Shown: positions 6,769 through 6,946 of the stretch, in pieces
Position numbering within the stretch: position 1 is the stretch's first letter
Layout of the letters: each line of letters opens with the position of its first letter
Source: Casimicrobiaceae bacterium
Lineage (GTDB): Bacteria > Pseudomonadota > Gammaproteobacteria > Burkholderiales > Casimicrobiaceae
Direction: 5' to 3'
Assembly: GCA_955652025.1 (NCBI GenBank)
Contig: CATPAO010000222.1
Span: 1 to 6,946, forward strand
Length of the DNA stretch: 6,946 nucleotides
The notes under the pieces: model-generated
Database searches by the model: none
The model's input: only the letters and a program-made list of their open reading frames with translations
What the model was told of the DNA's origin: nothing
Translations under genes and position numbers: made by a program

Positions 6769-6946
6769 CTAGTTCCACACGTCCTTGCCGGCGGCGTCCT
6801 TGATCTGGCTCTTCCACGCGACGGCAATCACCTTGGTCACCTCGTCGGGGAGTGCCACGTAGTCGAGCTCGTCGGCCATCTTCTGCCCGTTCTTGAACGC
6901 CCAATCGAAGAACTTGAGGACCTCGGCCGCGTTTTGCGGCTTGTCC
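6769..6946 (-). CDS. pstS: Phosphate-binding periplasmic protein PstS, C-terminal part (gene continues beyond window)
   Basis: On the minus strand the frame is open from the right edge to TAG at 6771-6769, giving the last 58 residues. The segment reads KPQNAAEVLKFFDWAFKNG, then QKMADELDYVALPDEV, and ends KDAAGKDVWN. The KFFDWAF..G...A..LDYV.LP pattern is the conserved C-terminal signature of PstS, the high-affinity periplasmic phosphate receptor that feeds the PstCAB channel. No start codon is inside the window, so the signal peptide and phosphate-binding loops cannot be assessed. Its position as first gene before pstC is standard, and the operon promoter, probably with Pho boxes, should lie upstream of it outside this window. 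Confidence 0.95.
   Translation of the reverse strand, partial: DKPQNAAEVLKFFDWAFKNGQKMADELDYVALPDEVTKVIAVAWKSQIKDAAGKDVWN

Overview
This GC-rich window looks like chromosomal DNA of a betaproteobacterium, most likely a member of Burkholderiales. That assignment rests on codon and GC character and on how PstC, PhoR and PhoB resemble the Burkholderia/Ralstonia-type proteins I remember; no search was run. Almost all of the window is the classical phosphate-starvation locus on the minus strand, read from right to left: pstS (3' end only), pstC, pstA, pstB, phoU, phoB, phoR. A plus-strand gene enters from the left edge and converges on phoR. It encodes an iron-dependent alcohol dehydrogenase of the hydroxyacid-oxoacid transhydrogenase (HOT/ADHFE1) type.

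Layout: 3-1166 (+) HOT-like dehydrogenase, N-terminus outside the window; 1129-2508 (-) phoR; 2508-3200 (-) phoB; 3200-3910 (-) phoU; 3920-4732 (-) pstB; 4754-5653 (-) pstA; 5650-6684 (-) pstC; 6769-6946 (-) pstS 3' end. The largest gap, 84 bases between pstS and pstC, holds a GC-rich hairpin followed by six T residues on the coding strand, a probable intrinsic terminator or attenuator. No stretch over 300 bases lacks a gene. I see no RNA gene, mobile element, CRISPR array or recognisable Pho box inside the window; the operon promoter should lie upstream of pstS, beyond the right edge.

How the genes work together: PstS binds periplasmic phosphate and delivers it to the PstC/PstA channel, which PstB drives with ATP. 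PhoU relays the state of this transporter to the sensor kinase PhoR. When phosphate is scarce PhoR phosphorylates PhoB, which activates Pho genes, normally including pstS itself. The genes from pstC to phoR are tightly packed. Start/stop codons overlap at pstC/pstA (ATGA), phoU/phoB (TGATG) and phoB/phoR (TAATG), and the pstB stop codon is fused to the phoU ribosome-binding site (TAAGGAG).

The system is well known and I found no undescribed one. The points worth a second look are the pstS-pstC hairpin, a PhoB receiver domain in which the near-invariant Gly-Ala before Asp-Asp-Tyr is Trp-Val, a 38-base tail-to-tail overlap of phoR with the HOT gene together with an extended PhoR tail, and the absence of ppk/ppx after phoR.
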